Shown here: positions 22,759 through 58,376 of the stretch, one piece after another
Layout: the number at the start of each line of letters is the position of its first letter
How positions within the stretch are numbered: position 1 is the stretch's first letter
NCBI RefSeq assembly: GCF_002776525.5
Contig: NC_045449.1
Span: forward strand, 3,621,965 to 3,685,964
Direction of reading: 5' to 3'
Length of the DNA: 64,000 bases
Source of the DNA: Piliocolobus tephrosceles
Lineage: Eukaryota > Chordata > Mammalia > Primates > Cercopithecidae
Notes under the pieces: model-generated
Seen by the model: only the letters and a program-made list of their open reading frames with translations
Databases searched by the model: none
Told to the model about the DNA's origin: nothing
Position numbers and translations under genes: made by a program

Positions 22759-23193
22759 ACCATATGCCTGTGGCAGCTGAGCCAGGCCTGCCCGGCCCCA
22801 ACAGGAGGTCTCTTCAGTTGCAGTAAGCCAGGCCTCCACCTGCCATCTTGGTCTCCTGCCTCTGCTCCTGCCCTGGGCCATGCCAACCAGCCAGGTGGCG
22901 TTTCTGAGGCTCCATGGGCACCTGGTTTCCCCACAGAATGGGTCAGGCCAAGGGCCAGGAAGAGGAGGATGGCCTCGTGGGAGCCCTGCCCCCAAGACCC
23001 CAAATGACATACATTCCAGTCCTGTCCCTGGACGTGCGTGCGTGGCGGTCATGCAGCACGATGGGGGAGGGGCGGGAGCGGGGCTGCAGTCCCCAGCCCC
23101 CTGCCCGCGGGGGCGGCTGTTGCATGAGAGCGGTGGGCCTCTGGAGGCGCGGGATGAGTATGCTGCCGGGTGGCCCTGGGTGCATGCAGGGGC

Positions 23194-47506
<24,313 letters not shown>

Positions 47507-48146
47507 TGTTTCAGTCAAGGGGGGTCTGCGTAGCCTTGTCGGGGAGCTGAGAAAGGAGGGCAGAGAAGCCTTCACTCCTGTGTGTCAGGCTGGCTACCAG
47601 GTAAGGGAGCCACAGCCCTGCCTTTGCCCTGGCTGTTCCCTCCACCGGGATTGCCAACACCCAGACTCAAGTCTGTCCCTATGAACTGAATGAATTCGCG
47701 TTGCCTCTGCTGCATGCCAGCCCTCTAGGCCTGAGTATCCCCGCCGGTAACAGAGGCAGTCACTGCGGCCTGCTGGCTTCACAGGGAAGCAGAGAGAATC
47801 TGACATTCTGGAGTCAGGACAGGCAGGGGCAGAAGCCTGAAGGCCCAGCAGCACTGGAAGGGGCAGAACCCAGGGTCAGCTCAGCCCCAGAACAGCATGC
47901 AGCCCTGTGAGTCATGAGTCCCAACCCTTGACAGCAGAACACTCCAACACTGCCTCCTGGAAGCTGAGCTAGACACTAGTAACTCAGAAGCCTTGCTGAT
48001 GCTTCAGACGCACCCGCCTCCTCCAGGGAGCCCTCCTTGATGTTTCCGCCTCCTACCCCCATCCCTCTCACTGCTTCCAGGAAGACTTCCCTGGGGTTCC
48101 CAACTCCAGCCAGCCCTGCCTCATTGACATCTGTCAAAGCAAGGGG

Positions 48147-48444
48147 ATGGGCCCCGTGCGGTAGCTCACACCTGTAATCCCAGCACTTTGGGAGGCCGAG
48201 GTGGGCGGATCACCTGAGGTCAGGAGTTCGAGACCAGCCTGGCCAACATGGCAAAACCCTGTCTCTACTAAAAATACAAAAATTAGCTGGGCATGGTGGC
48301 ATGCACCTGTAATCCCATCTACTCGGGAGGCTGAGGCAGGAGAATCACTTGAACCCAGCAGGTGGAGGTTGCAGTGAGCTGAGATCACGCCACTGCACTC
48401 CAGCCTGGGCAACAGAGCAAGACTCTGTCTCAAAAAAAAAGAAG
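48147..48444 (+). mobile_element. Alu in CAMKK1 intron 1
   Basis: 'ggccccgtgcggtagctcacacc'; target duplication 'aagcaaggggatggg'. The only Alu between 41 and 56.5 kb. Confidence 0.95.
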
Positions 48445-48894
48445 GCAAGGGGATTGGAACGAGGGGAATGAGGGTGAAACAGGGCATGACGTCCCCTGAG
48501 ACCCATGTTCTCAAAGTCACTGTGTGGTGGCTGCAACGTCAGGGAGGTGACCCCCAGCCCTCATCTTCAGCCATGACCCTGGGCTACATCCTGACTGCGG
48601 ACTGAACCCTGACACTCTGCCTCAGACCTCCATCTCTGTTCCAGGCTTGTAGAGCGCTGGCCATGCCCAACCTGGTGCCCCTCCCCCTGCTTCGCTGGAC
48701 TCTGCATCCTCTCAGGAGAAGGAAGTGAGTGAACTCCTGATCTTCCATCCTTCCTGTCTGCTGGTAACTTCCTCCGTACCCACACAGCGACTGAGGACAC
48801 GGATCTCAGGGAGACCCAAAGTGCGCACGGTGAAGGGCCCGCTCCACCCCTCATTCCCCATCCCTTTGCTTTGACAGATGTCAGCGAGGCAGGG

Positions 48895-49030
48895 CTGGCT
48901 GGAGTCCACTGGCCGCTGAGGAGCCAGGGCTGGGTTCCAGTCCTGCCTGCTGACCTGCCAGGGGCCCTAGACAAGCTCCTTCCCAACTCTGAGCCCCAGT
49001 CTCCCGACTTGTCCTGTGGATTCCCTGCCT
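48895..49030 (+). mobile_element. MIR fragment
   Basis: 'ctgggttccagtcctgcctgctgacctg' and 'ctccttcccaactctgagccccagtctcc' follow MIR order. Confidence 0.65.
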
Positions 49031-49257
49031 TCCCAGATTTCCCAGGCTCACAGCAGGGTTTGGAGGTAGACTGAGGGTAAGGGTGAGGTCCAGACCCCGT
49101 GTGCCTGGTACGCAGTGTGCTGAATGAGTGGAAGCCTGGAGGTGGTGGGGGCTGGTGCTGACATGGAGAAAGGAAGAGAGAAGCCTCCACACTGGGAACA
49201 GGAAAAGGCACGGAAGCTGGAACCCAGAGGAGTGAGAGGGAGTTGGTGAGGCTGGAG

Positions 49258-49620
49258 TATCAAGGAGGCCTCCCTGGAGGAGGTGAAGGAGGTGAGGAGG
49301 CTGAGTGAGGGTAGAGTATCAGGGAGGCCTTCCTGGAAAAGGGGGCGGGAGACAGTGAGTGTGGCTGTGATACAAGGAGGCCTCCCTGGAGGAGGTGAGA
49401 AGAGACAGTGAGTGGGGCTGTGGCATAAGGAGGCCTCCCTGGAGGAGGTGAGAGGGACACTGAATGGAGCTGAGACATAAGGAGGCCTCCCTGGAGGAGG
49501 TGAGAGGCTGTGGCATAGGGAGGCCTCNNNNNNNNNNGGAGGCCTCCCTGGAGGAGGTGAGAGGCTGTGGCATAGGGAGGCCTCCCTGCAGGAGGTAAGA
49601 GGGACAGTGAGTGGGGCTGG
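49258..49620 (+). repeat. Minisatellite with palindromic core in CAMKK1 intron 1
   Basis: At least seven units of 38-57 bp. Each begins 'aggaggcctccctggaggaggtgag', and the variable second half is built from 'acagtgagtggggctg' and 'gctgtggcat'. Every intact unit has the palindrome GGAGGCCTCC. Open frames here are repeat artefacts. Confidence 0.92.
49528..49537. other. Assembly gap, 10 N, inside the minisatellite
   Basis: Sits in the middle of a unit core, between near-identical units; copy number in the assembly is unreliable. Confidence 0.95.
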
Positions 49621-49739
49621 AGCTTCAGGGAGAGCTTGGAAACCAGATAGCATAGCAAGGAGGAAGCCAAAGCTGGGAACACCCTCCAGGCCCCACCAGG
49701 CTCCTCCCAGCAGGTGGCCCACCCCTCCGCCCCTGCAAG

Positions 49740-49866
49740 CCATGTTTTTCCCTCCGGAATGTAAGTTTCATGAGATTAGGGCTCTCATCTGCCTTGTCTC
49801 CAAAAGATCATCAGTGCCTGGCGTGTGATAGGAACTCGATAAATATTTGTTGAATAAATGAGTGGT
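49740..49866 (+). mobile_element. L2 3' end
   Basis: 'ggaatgtaagtttcatgagattagggctc' and 'cagtgcctggcgtgtgataggaactcgataaatatttgttgaataaatgag'. Confidence 0.85.
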
Positions 49867-50454
49867 TGCCATAGTGATTGTTACAGCCCTGTCCCCATTA
49901 GACAGATGAGAAAGCAGCCGCAGAGACACAACCCCAGCAAGCCTCAGGCCCCAGCACACAGAAGAGAATGAACTCCAGAGCTGGGAGCTCCTGCTCTTTG
50001 GCCCTAGGCAGGGACTACGGAACTCAGAGCCGCCACAGGCAGAAGCCATAGGCTGCCCCCGGGCCCATAAAATTTGCATATTTCCTAAAGGTTGCTATTC
50101 CAGCAGAAGGCCATCCTCCTTTACCCTTGAACACCTTTCCCTGCTTTTCTTAGATAGGTAGAGGGAGGCCCAGTGGGTGGGGATGGGCCCGGGATCAGCC
50201 AGCAAGTCGGGGCAGCAGGCTTCCTGTCCCAGCCTGAGCCCCGTTACCCGGTTTGGCGCCCAGGCTCTGAAGCCAGGCAGCCAGGCAGCACCCTTTCCTG
50301 GCGGGGAGCCCGTGAGCAGGTGGCCTGGCCTCTGTGTCTTGGGTTTTCCTCACCCGCAAAATGGGGTTCTAGTGGGTCTCACCTCACACACGTGGTGAGA
50401 TGCTGAGGAGGGAGTGTGCGTGAGGCACTCAGAACGGGGCCTGCCACTAAGGAG

Positions 50455-50710
50455 GCGCCGTAAAAGTGAGTTGTTGTTGTGCTGTCGCTGTTGTGATTGC
50501 TGGGACACGCTGTGGCCCAGATGGAGGCGCGGGCGGGCGGAAGGCGGCTGCGAGGGCTGACGTCAGGCTCTCCGTCCCTCCCTCCCGCCTGGATCAAATT
50601 CAGGTGACTAAGCGTGTCTGCGAGGGAGGCGGCCGCCGGGGAAGGCCCAAGGTTCTTGCCGCGTGTCGTGTCGGGGAGACAGGGCCTGGGGCCCCGGCCG
50701 CGCATCTGCA
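50455..50710 (-). promoter_or_regulatory. CpG-rich patch with CRE in CAMKK1 intron 1
   Basis: About 250 bp with many CG dinucleotides, including a full palindromic CRE TGACGTCA at 50558-50565. It lies between the leader exon and the first coding exon. Could be an alternative promoter or an enhancer; the sequence alone cannot tell. From 50710 to 52160 I see only a GT-rich stretch (50750-50880) and one MIR piece. Confidence 0.45.
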
Positions 50711-51229
50711 CGGGAGGGAATATGTGCACACAGGCTGGGGGCCTGGGGTGGCAGTGTGTGTCTGTGCGTGTTGTGGTCCCCACACAGGAGCGCATCTGCA
50801 TGGAGATGAAAACCTCGGTGTGATGTGTATGTGTGCAGGTGTGCTTATGTGCGTGTGTGCCTGCAGGTCTCCGTGTACATATGCCCAGGGTAGGGGGGTG
50901 ACCTGCACCCCTGGGGGTCCTGGGAGCCTGATCCCAGAGCTCATATCTGGACTTTCCCCCGTAGTCACTAGGCCCACCAGCCTGGCACTGCCTGCTGGGC
51001 TGGGTTCTGTGCCCCAGGCAGAAACCCGAGCCCATCTGGGGGCTCACGCAGGGGGTGTCTCAAGGCCCTTCCCAAGCTCAGGCCTCAGTTGATACTTTGT
51101 AGAAACTTAATTCGGTGGATAACTAGGGCCATGTGGGCAAACGGAAAGATGGACAGACAGGCTGGGACCCAGGCCCATGGTACAGCAGAGATTCCTACGG
51201 GCCTGAGCACTGGCTTAGTCCTGTGGCCA

Positions 51230-51360
51230 AGAACGGCCAGGTTCCAGCCCTCCCTCTTTGGGAAAAACCACTTCAATCCCGTCCTCCCAGACTGGGGACC
51301 TGCTGCCTCGGACAAGTCATTGAGCCTCTTGGAGCCTCAGTTTCCTAACATGTGAATCAA
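51230..51360 (+). mobile_element. MIR fragment
   Basis: 'ctgcctcggacaagtcattgagcctcttggagcctcagtttcctaacatgtg' is MIR core. Confidence 0.7.
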
Positions 51361-52199
51361 AGAGAGGGCCACCGTCCTGCCAACTCCCAGGGCGATGGGA
51401 CGAACAGAATGGGGTGTGGACCCAGGAGTAGTTTGTGCCAGAGCCCTGTTGGGCGGGGATGTGGCTGTGTCTAGAAGCATCCAAGAGAGCCTTGATGTAC
51501 AAGGTCCAACCCCACCTCTGCCCCCGGCTCCAGGATGGCCTGGCATATACCCACCAACCAGGTTTCTTCTCCCGGGCTGTGCCCCACCCCCCAAGTGTCT
51601 GGCCACTCCCAAGGAATGTGGGTCCCTGGCTCCAGACGCCCGCTTGGCCTGGCTTCCTCCTCAGGACATGCCCCATCCAGCTGCATCCCTCAAAGGAGTC
51701 CCGGAGCAGGGCAGAGCAGGCAGACCCTGCCGCCATCCACGTGGGTTCGAGCAGCTCCGCCTGGGAGGACTTCAGGCCCTGGTCAGGCCTCATTCTGAGC
51801 TCTGGAAGGCCGCTGTGAACCCCAGTGCCAGGCCTAGGCAAGGGACCAGCTACGTCCAGGCGAGGGGATGGACAGAAGGGAAAGCCGCAGAGGTGGCGGC
51901 CACCCAGGCCAGACACAGAAGGTGGTCCTCACATCCCTGGGCCGCCTCACTGGAGCCGTGTTTATGATCCTGACGAGTGTCTGGATGGCCCTGGCAACGG
52001 GTGCCCTCCGCAGCTCCCGCCCCCACCCAGGATGACTCAGTCCCCTTGAGGGAGGCCCAGGCGTCTGGTGCCAAGTCATGCTTGACGACTCCTGCTGTGA
52101 GGACGCCCGCTCCCACCAGCCTGGGGGAGCCCCCAAGCACTGATACGGGCTCTTGCCTGACTCAGCACAGTTACCCCCAGCGCATCGTCCTGGCCCACC

Positions 52200-52680
52200 C
52201 ACAGAGGCTGATGGTCCTCAGGCCTCATCCTGTGACCCTCCTCATCCTCCACACCAGGTCTGTGTCTCCAGCCCCACTCTTCCCAGCTAGCTGCGGCCTG
52301 CCCCTCCATGTTCCCGAGCAGCTCAGATCCAACAGGGCCCAGATTCAACTCAGCATCTTCCCCAAACCTGCTCGTCCTCTGTCTCCATTACAAGACGGGT
52401 ACCACATCCTCCCCATTCTTTTCTGACCCAGACCAACAATCCAGGAGCCCTCCTTGTCACTCATCCTTTCCCTGTTGCCCATCCTCACTCCCCACAACCC
52501 CACACTTATTCTCCACTCCAGCCACACCACAGCTTCCCAAACTGCAGACTCTGTCCTGCTGCCAGGCCTCTGTACAAGCTGTGCTTCTGCCAGGAACACG
52601 CCTCCCTCTCCTCTGCTGCCTGGAGGACAGCTCAGCCATTGCCTCTTCTGAGAGCCCTCCCTGATCTCCCCACTACCAGC
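52200..52680 (+). mobile_element. L2-like fragment
   Basis: 'gcctctgtacaagctgtgcttctgccaggaacacgcc' and 'cattgcctcttctgagagccctccctgatc' run in L2 order. The start is uncertain. Confidence 0.6.
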
Positions 52681-52984
52681 TGGGTGAGCTCACAAGTTGA
52701 ACGCCTTAGAAGTCCAGATTCCGATTACTGCTTCGTTCCCCGCCACATGGGTCTTCCCTGACTCCAGGCTCACACCTCCACCTCACCCTACCCCATCCTC
52801 CACACCAGTTGCTAGAGGGAGGATTTCCAACATGCAAATGTGGTTACAGTTGTCCCAGAGCTGGCCTTCCAGGAACTTGGAATGTCAGGGACAGAGGATC
52901 AGAAGTGGCCTCAGATTGGGGGTAAAGGGGGGGCGGTCACAGGCTAGGAAGCAGCCAGGGACATGGACATCTGGGGATGCAAGC

Positions 52985-53425
52985 ACAAATAGTCACAGAG
53001 CACCTACTGTCTGCCAGGCTCTGTGCAAGCCTGTGTGGGGAGATACACTAGTGAACCAAAACGACCAAGTCTCTGCTCTCATACAGTTTAATTTCTCGTG
53101 GGGGCAAGGAGCAACGACCAAGAAACCCAGTGATTCAGATATGACATGTCAAGTGGTACATACTATGAAGAAAAATACAGCAGAGTAAGAAGGATCAAGA
53201 GAAAGGGGCTGGGAGATGCTGTGATAACAGTGTGGTTCAGGAAGGCCTTTTGGGTGCAGGATTGGAGCAGACACCTGAAGGAAGGAAGTGGGAGGAGGCG
53301 GTGTAGCTATCTGGGGAAGGGCGTTTCAGGCGCAGGGACCAGCAGGTGCAAACGCCATGTGGGGACAGTGCTCGATCCATATGAAGAACAGCAGGGAGGC
53401 TGATGTGGGGCTGGCCTGGAGTCTT
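52985..53425 (-). mobile_element. L2 3' region, reverse
   Basis: 'gagcacctactgtctgccaggctctgtgc', 'gtgaaccaaaacgaccaagtctctgctctcatacagttta', 'cagaggaaggcc'-type and 'gcaggtgcaaacgcc' words in reverse L2 order. Confidence 0.8.
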
Positions 53426-53429
53426 CCCC

Positions 53430-54150
53430 ACGTAAGTGGCACCTGACAGCAAGAGGAGTTACATCTGGAGAGGAAGGCCCCTCATTCACTGTGCTGGCCT
53501 CAGGGATGGCTTCCTGGAGGAGGTGGCACCTGAGTTCTCTTCTGAGCACTCAGCAGGATTTCAGGACGAGGAGAGGATGGAAGTTCACACTGCATAGCAG
53601 TCATTTCCTGGCTGGGACTCAGGGCTTGGTTTGGGGGTGAGGGTAGCTTGGTGGACAGAGCCCAGGAGGCCCCCAAAGGCAGGTGGAGGTTGTGAGCAGG
53701 GGAGTGCCTCAGTTAGGTGAGGTTTAAAACGACTCCCGTGGCTGCTGCGAGGACCGACGGTGGGAGACCTAGGAGGAGGCGCAGGGTCCCCAGGGTGCGT
53801 GCGCCTGGGACGCAGTGGAGGGTCAATTTGTATGTACTGGAGGAAAGAAGGCAGGGCTTGGGGAGGCCAGTGCCACTTCCCTGGGATCCTCCAGTGCACA
53901 AGCTGTGTGCCCCTCCCACACTCCTGTGCCCGCCCTGCGGACACCACCAAGGCGCGGTCCTGTGGCCTGTGACACAGCCTTCTCTGCACAGCCCTGCAAT
54001 GACCTCAAGACTTGAGCACACCCCCTCCCCTGACAGGCACACGCCCGTGTCCGCGTGACCCGCCCTCACTCACCACTCCATCCTGTCCTGCACCCCCCAC
54101 GCAGACACAGGCACACTCCCGCGTCCACGTGACACACGCACACCCGCCTC
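53430..54150. other. CAMKK1 intron 1, start of the CpG-rich zone
   Basis: No transposon recognised. GC content and CG density rise toward 54.1 kb. A tract rich in CAC/GTG words (54100-54180) precedes the CpG island. Confidence 0.5.
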
Positions 54151-55250
54151 CAAACAGCACACGCAGGTCCCCGCGCACGTGGACACCCCCCCCAGCCACC
54201 AGTCCTGCGCCTCCCGGGCCTCGAAGCCGCAGCGCCCGCCTCTGCCGCCCCCTCTCGTCCCAGCCAAGGCAGGACCCAGCGCAGCCAGAGCCGCGCGCCG
54301 CCGCCGCCCCATTCATCTCCCACCCCGCCCCCGGCTCCTGCAGGAAGACGCTCCGGAGGGCCGTGGGAGGAGCGCTCCGCGGAGAACCGCACGTGGGTGC
54401 CCCGGGCCGGGCCCACTCAGCACAGACGCGGCCTCAACCAGGAGCCGGGCGCAGGGGACGGTGCCCCCGGGATGGATGCGGTCCGCACACAGAAGCGGGG
54501 AAGAACGCAGACGGCGGGGATCCCGCGGCGATGCGCTCCCGGCGGCCGGCGCAGACCCGAGCAGACTCCCCGAGGCACCCCGCAGACCCGACCCCCGCAG
54601 ACAGAAGGGGAAGGATCCCCGCCCTGACCAGATCCCGGCTCCCTCGTAGACGCGGCCTCGCAGATCCCCCGCCTCTCCCTTGCAGGCTCGGGGCAGGTGT
54701 TAAGGCGTTCGTCCTCCCGCTCCAAGCCCGCGTCCCCTCCCCGCCGATCCCTACCTGGGCGCCGGGCGACAGTCTCCGCGGCCCGGCGGGTGGCCCCGCT
54801 CGCTCCCCGCCCCGCCCCACCGCCTAGCTGGGGCTCAGATCGCCGAGCTCAGCCCGCGGGCGCCGCGGCTCCGGGCAGCGCTCGCTGCCCCGCCCACCGC
54901 CGCGCCCGGCCCGCGCTCATTGGTCGGGGCGAACGGCCCCGCCAGCGCCGCCCAATCGGAGCCCGGGACTCCCGCCCCCTCCTGGACTAAGGGTCCGCGG
55001 CGGGCGACGCTGGAGGGGCCCTCCCTGCCCTGCAGCGGGACCCACCTCGCCACGCCCCCGGCGTCCTGGGGTCCTCGAAGTCCCTCCCGGCCGCGGCGCG
55101 TGCCCTTCACCCGGGCCTGCAGGGGACGGTGCTTCCCCGCCAAACCCTTTGCACCCCCATCCCGGCCTGCGGGAGCCAGAGCGCCCCTCCCTCCCGGGCG
55201 AGGCGCGGTGCGTGCGAGGGAGGGGCGAGGCCCGGGGAGGAAGGCCTTGA
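54150..55250 (-). promoter_or_regulatory. CAMKK1: CpG-island promoter of CAMKK1
   Basis: About 1.1 kb is very rich in CG dinucleotides and GC boxes (GGGCGG). Two CCAAT boxes in opposite orientations lie at 54919-54923 (minus) and 54952-54956 (plus), just upstream of the putative first exon. No TATA box is visible. CpG density falls off on both sides. Open frames on both strands here are composition artefacts. Confidence 0.75.
54755..54885 (-). other. CAMKK1: CAMKK1 exon 1 (5' UTR, non-coding)
   Basis: A GC-rich segment ends at a good donor, CGCCCAG|GTAGGG (GT at 54754-54753). It lies 7.2 kb upstream of the coding exon and in a CpG island, as expected for the leader exon. The donor is visible. 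The 5' limit is a guess from the position of the CCAAT boxes upstream. That this exon joins the acceptor at 47546 is inferred. Confidence 0.6.
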
Positions 55251-55614
55251 ATGGCAGGCCCAGGAGTGTAGCTTCTGCAGGGCGGGGGCAGGGAGGCCGA
55301 AAGGTGGCTTAGCATAGAGTGAAGTGCTTGCTCGGTGAGCAGGCGACTGGAATGGCCCAGCGGGGGCCGAGGGAATGGAGGGAACTCAGCAGGACATGGT
55401 GACCTTCGCCGTGGCTGTTCCTGGGGACTCTGCCCCCACCTCTTCCCCTAATGCCTCTGCGTGTGAATCTTCTGGCACCACCACTTGCCCCATATCCTTC
55501 CCCCAAACCTGATCTCCTGTGTCCCTGTCTCGAAGTGGAGCCAGGAGCCTGGGAGTCACCTGCAGCCTCCGTTTCCTGCTCCAACCAGTCCATCTCCAGG
55601 CCCTGCCATGCTGC

Positions 55615-56130
55615 CTCTTAACTATACCTTGATTCGGCCCTCTCCTGTCCACCCCACTTCCCCTCCCTTAGCTCAGGCTACCACCATCTTGTCCCTGATT
55701 GCTGCAGCAGCCTCCTCCCTGGCCTCCAACCTCATCCAGTCTCAGCTCCTACTAGCCTTTCTCGACCTGGCAGCTAGAGCAAGTTTTCAGGAACACAAGT
55801 CCACCGAGAGGCATTTCCTGTGGCTCACCCTGAGAACAGGTCTAATCAAGCCTTGTATAACCTTACTCCCAACCACCTGCCTGTTTAATGCCTACTCATC
55901 TTTCAGGGCTCAATTCAATCCTGCTTCCGCCCGGAAACCTTTTCCATGACCTCCCCACTTCCCAGCATGGGTTAGTCGCCCCACCCAGGTACTTGGCATC
56001 TGGTACCTGCCTGTTCCTCATCGGGACTGGGAGCTCCTCGATGGCAAGCACTGTGCCTGATTCGTCCAGCACACAGCCTGTCACATGGCATAGGTGCTCA
56101 ATGGATGTTTGTTGAATGAATAATTCCAGC
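55615..56130 (+). mobile_element. L2 3' region upstream of CAMKK1
   Basis: 'ttgctgcagcagcctcctccctggcctcc' through 'cacatggcataggtgctcaatggatgtttgttgaatgaataa', an L2 tail. Confidence 0.7.
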
Positions 56131-56550
56131 AACTTCTGGGTGTGGCTTTTGACCTCATGGTTCAGGATAGCGGCTAGAGCTCCAGCAATCACATACACAT
56201 TCCAGGCAGTGGAGTGGAAAAAAGGATGAAGAAGAGGGCAGAGGGTCTGCACCAGCTCTCTTTTCAGGAAAGTTCTCAGAAGTTGCCACATGGCACTTTC
56301 ACATACACCACTTGAGCTTATTCATGTGACCAGACCCAGCTGCAAGAGGAAGCTGGGAAATGCAGCTTCCATTCTGGGCAGCCACATGGCCAACCAAGAA
56401 CCACGGACTGAATTGCTACAGGGAGAACAGATATCCAGAACAACTAGTGGACTCCACCATTGAGAGGGTGGATAGACTGAGGGGCAGAGCTCGACTGTAT
56501 GCCAGGCGCTCTTTACAGGTCTTTCCTCAACCCTACTAAAAGCTATTATT

Positions 56551-56684
56551 GTCCAGGTGCAGTAGCTCATGCCTGTAATCTCAGCACTTTGGAAGGCTGA
56601 GGTGGGCATCTCATTTGAGCCCAGGAGTTCGAGACCAGCCTGGACCACAGAGTGAAACTCTGTCTCTATTAAAAAAAAAAAAAT
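56551..56684 (+). mobile_element. Free left Alu monomer (FLAM-like)
   Basis: 'gtccaggtgcagtagctcatgcc' to A13 with no right arm. Confidence 0.85.
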
Positions 56685-56685
56685 G

Positions 56686-56800
56686 CTGTTATTATCCTTA
56701 ACTCACAGAGGAGGCTTGGAGAGCTAAGCCGCTTCCCCCAAGGGCACACAGTGAGCTGTGGCAGAGCTGCAATTGAAACTTGTCTTTTCCTTGCACACCA
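56686..56800 (-). mobile_element. MIR fragment
   Basis: 'ttattatccttaactcacagaggaggcttggagagc' and 'aagggcacacagtgagctg' are reverse MIR words. 56800-57350 holds purine-rich unique sequence. Confidence 0.65.
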
Positions 56801-57354
56801 GACAGGCTGGAAAGTCAGGAAAGGGTGTGTTCTAGGAGCTGCTGGAAGGAAATCTTTCGACAAGGAGGGCTTGGACAACAATATCAGATTCTGTTAGGCC
56901 AAGCAGGATATGAGGCCCAAGTGTCTGCTTAGACTTGGCAACCAGGACACTGCCAGTGACCTTGGCAAGGGCACCTAGGAGAAGTGGTTGGGGTGGAGGC
57001 CAACTGCAGAGGAAAGTGTGGACTGGTCTTTCTGGAAAGGTTGCAGTGAGGGGAGAGTGGGCAGAGCTGCTGGGGAACCTGGGCCAGGAGGAGGCAGAAG
57101 AGGGGAACATATAGGAGTGGGAGAACGGAGGTGGCTTCTGCTGGTCAGGGGCTGGGTGGTGAGGCTGAATACAGAGGAGGGGCTCTTTTCTGCTCACTTG
57201 GAAGGGAAGGGGGCAGGAAGTGCAAAAGCAGGTGTGTCTGGAGAAAGAAGAGGGTGCAGAAGAGGAAGTTCCAGTCTTATAAAATCTAAGTGACGGATCT
57301 TGGTTGGGGAAGAGGGCAGAAGGCCAGGGCCCTGAGGGAGATGGCAGGGGCTGG

Positions 57355-57900
57355 CCTGTGTTGTCCAGTCCAGTAATCACTAGTCACATGTAACTATTTA
57401 AATTAATTAAAAGTAAATTGGGCAGTCATGGTGGCTCCCACCTGTAATCCCAGCACTTTGGGAGGCCAAGGCAGGTGGATCACCTGAGGTCAGGAGTTTG
57501 AGACCAGCCTGGCCAACCAACATGGTGAAACCTCATCTCTACTAAAAGTACAAAAAAAAAAAAAATTAGCCAGGCGTGGTGTTGGGCACCTGTAATCCCA
57601 GCTACTTGGGAGGCTGAGGGAGAGAATTGCTTGAACTCAGGGGGTGAAGTCAGCAGTGAGCCGAGATCGTGCCACTGCACTCCATCCAGCCTGGGTGACA
57701 GAGCAAAATTCCGTCTCGAAAAATAAATAAATAAATAAAGATTAATTAAAAGTAAATAAAATACAAATTTCATTTCCTTGGCTGCATATTTCCACCCAGG
57801 CCACCTGTGGCTTTTGGGTACCCTATTGGACAGCATAGATAGAGAATGTTTCCATCATTTCAGAGTGTTCTACTGGACGGCACTGGTCTAGATGGAGCAT
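57355..57900 (-). mobile_element. hAT-type DNA transposon fossil split by an Alu
   Basis: Left piece 'tgtccagtccagtaatcactagtcacatgtaacta', right piece 'ggccacctgtggcttttgggtaccctattggacagc'. The same family as 59035-59235 in the opposite direction. Confidence 0.7.
57418..57740 (+). mobile_element. Alu inserted in a DNA transposon
   Basis: 'gggcagtcatggtggctccc' to '(aaat)n'; target duplication 'attaattaaaagtaaa'. Confidence 0.95.
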
Positions 57901-58370
57901 GGTGACTGGGTGGGGAATGCTGCCCAGAGATCCTACCTGGCTATAAGTCCAGGCCTGAAGTCGTGCCCGCAGTAGGGCCCTCCACACAGTCTCAGTCAAG
58001 ACCCTCCGACCCTCTTTGGGATTCCCCCAGATCTCCCTCCTGGCACAGCCAGCCCCTTCCTCCCCACTGTTTCACGAGGCCACCCTGGGGTTCTCTACTT
58101 GTCCCACTGCCAGGCCTCTCACAGCCGTGGAGGGTTGGGAAGAGTGCCAATGTTCAGGGCTGTGCCAAGATGGCAGCCCATGGACAGAGGTGAGTTGACC
58201 TCTCCACCCGGCGCTGACCCTGCTGGGCTCAGGGCGTATGAGTCGGCTCACTGGTCCCTACCAGCCGATCAAGAGGGATCTCAGAGATTGCCCAGCTCAG
58301 TCCCACATTTCACAGACGAGCACACTGTCTGGAAAGAAAGCATGGACGGCAGAGGTTTGTCCTCATTCCC

Positions 58371-58376
58371 TTTATT
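58371..58376 (-). terminator. P2RX1: P2RX1 polyadenylation signal AATAAA
   Basis: AATAAA on the minus strand (TTTATT on plus), 1.2 kb past the stop, followed in transcript direction by a short GT-rich element (GAGGTTTGT on plus nearby). Confidence 0.75.

Larger units (their letters stand above)
21280..23193 (-). other. CAMKK1: CAMKK1 3' UTR
   Basis: About 1.9 kb follow the stop codon without an interrupting Alu, ending at an AATAAA signal. On the transcript strand it holds a run of 14 G (22745-22758 as C on plus). Short open frames within it show no family resemblance. The end point is inferred from the signal position and is uncertain by tens of bases. Confidence 0.75.

Noticed and set aside
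22203..23003. 244-codon minus-strand frame in the CAMKK1 3' UTR
   Set aside because: It lies after the CAMKK1 stop, has no domain resemblance, and overlaps other open frames in GC-rich sequence.
47507..47575. N-terminal extension of CaMKK1 upstream of the ATG at 47506
   Set aside because: The extension would start at GTG and runs across a good splice acceptor (CTCAG at 47551-47547) into the intron. The ATG has a strong context and gives the expected 505 residues.
50466..51092. 208-codon plus-strand frame over the CpG/CRE patch in intron 1
   Set aside because: The Cys/Val-rich part comes from a GT-rich stretch. No splice-bounded exon or family match was seen on either strand.
54012..54827. 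271-codon plus-strand open frame with overlapping frames on both strands
   Set aside because: A CpG-island composition artefact over the CAMKK1 promoter. All frames are open there and none has a recognisable domain.
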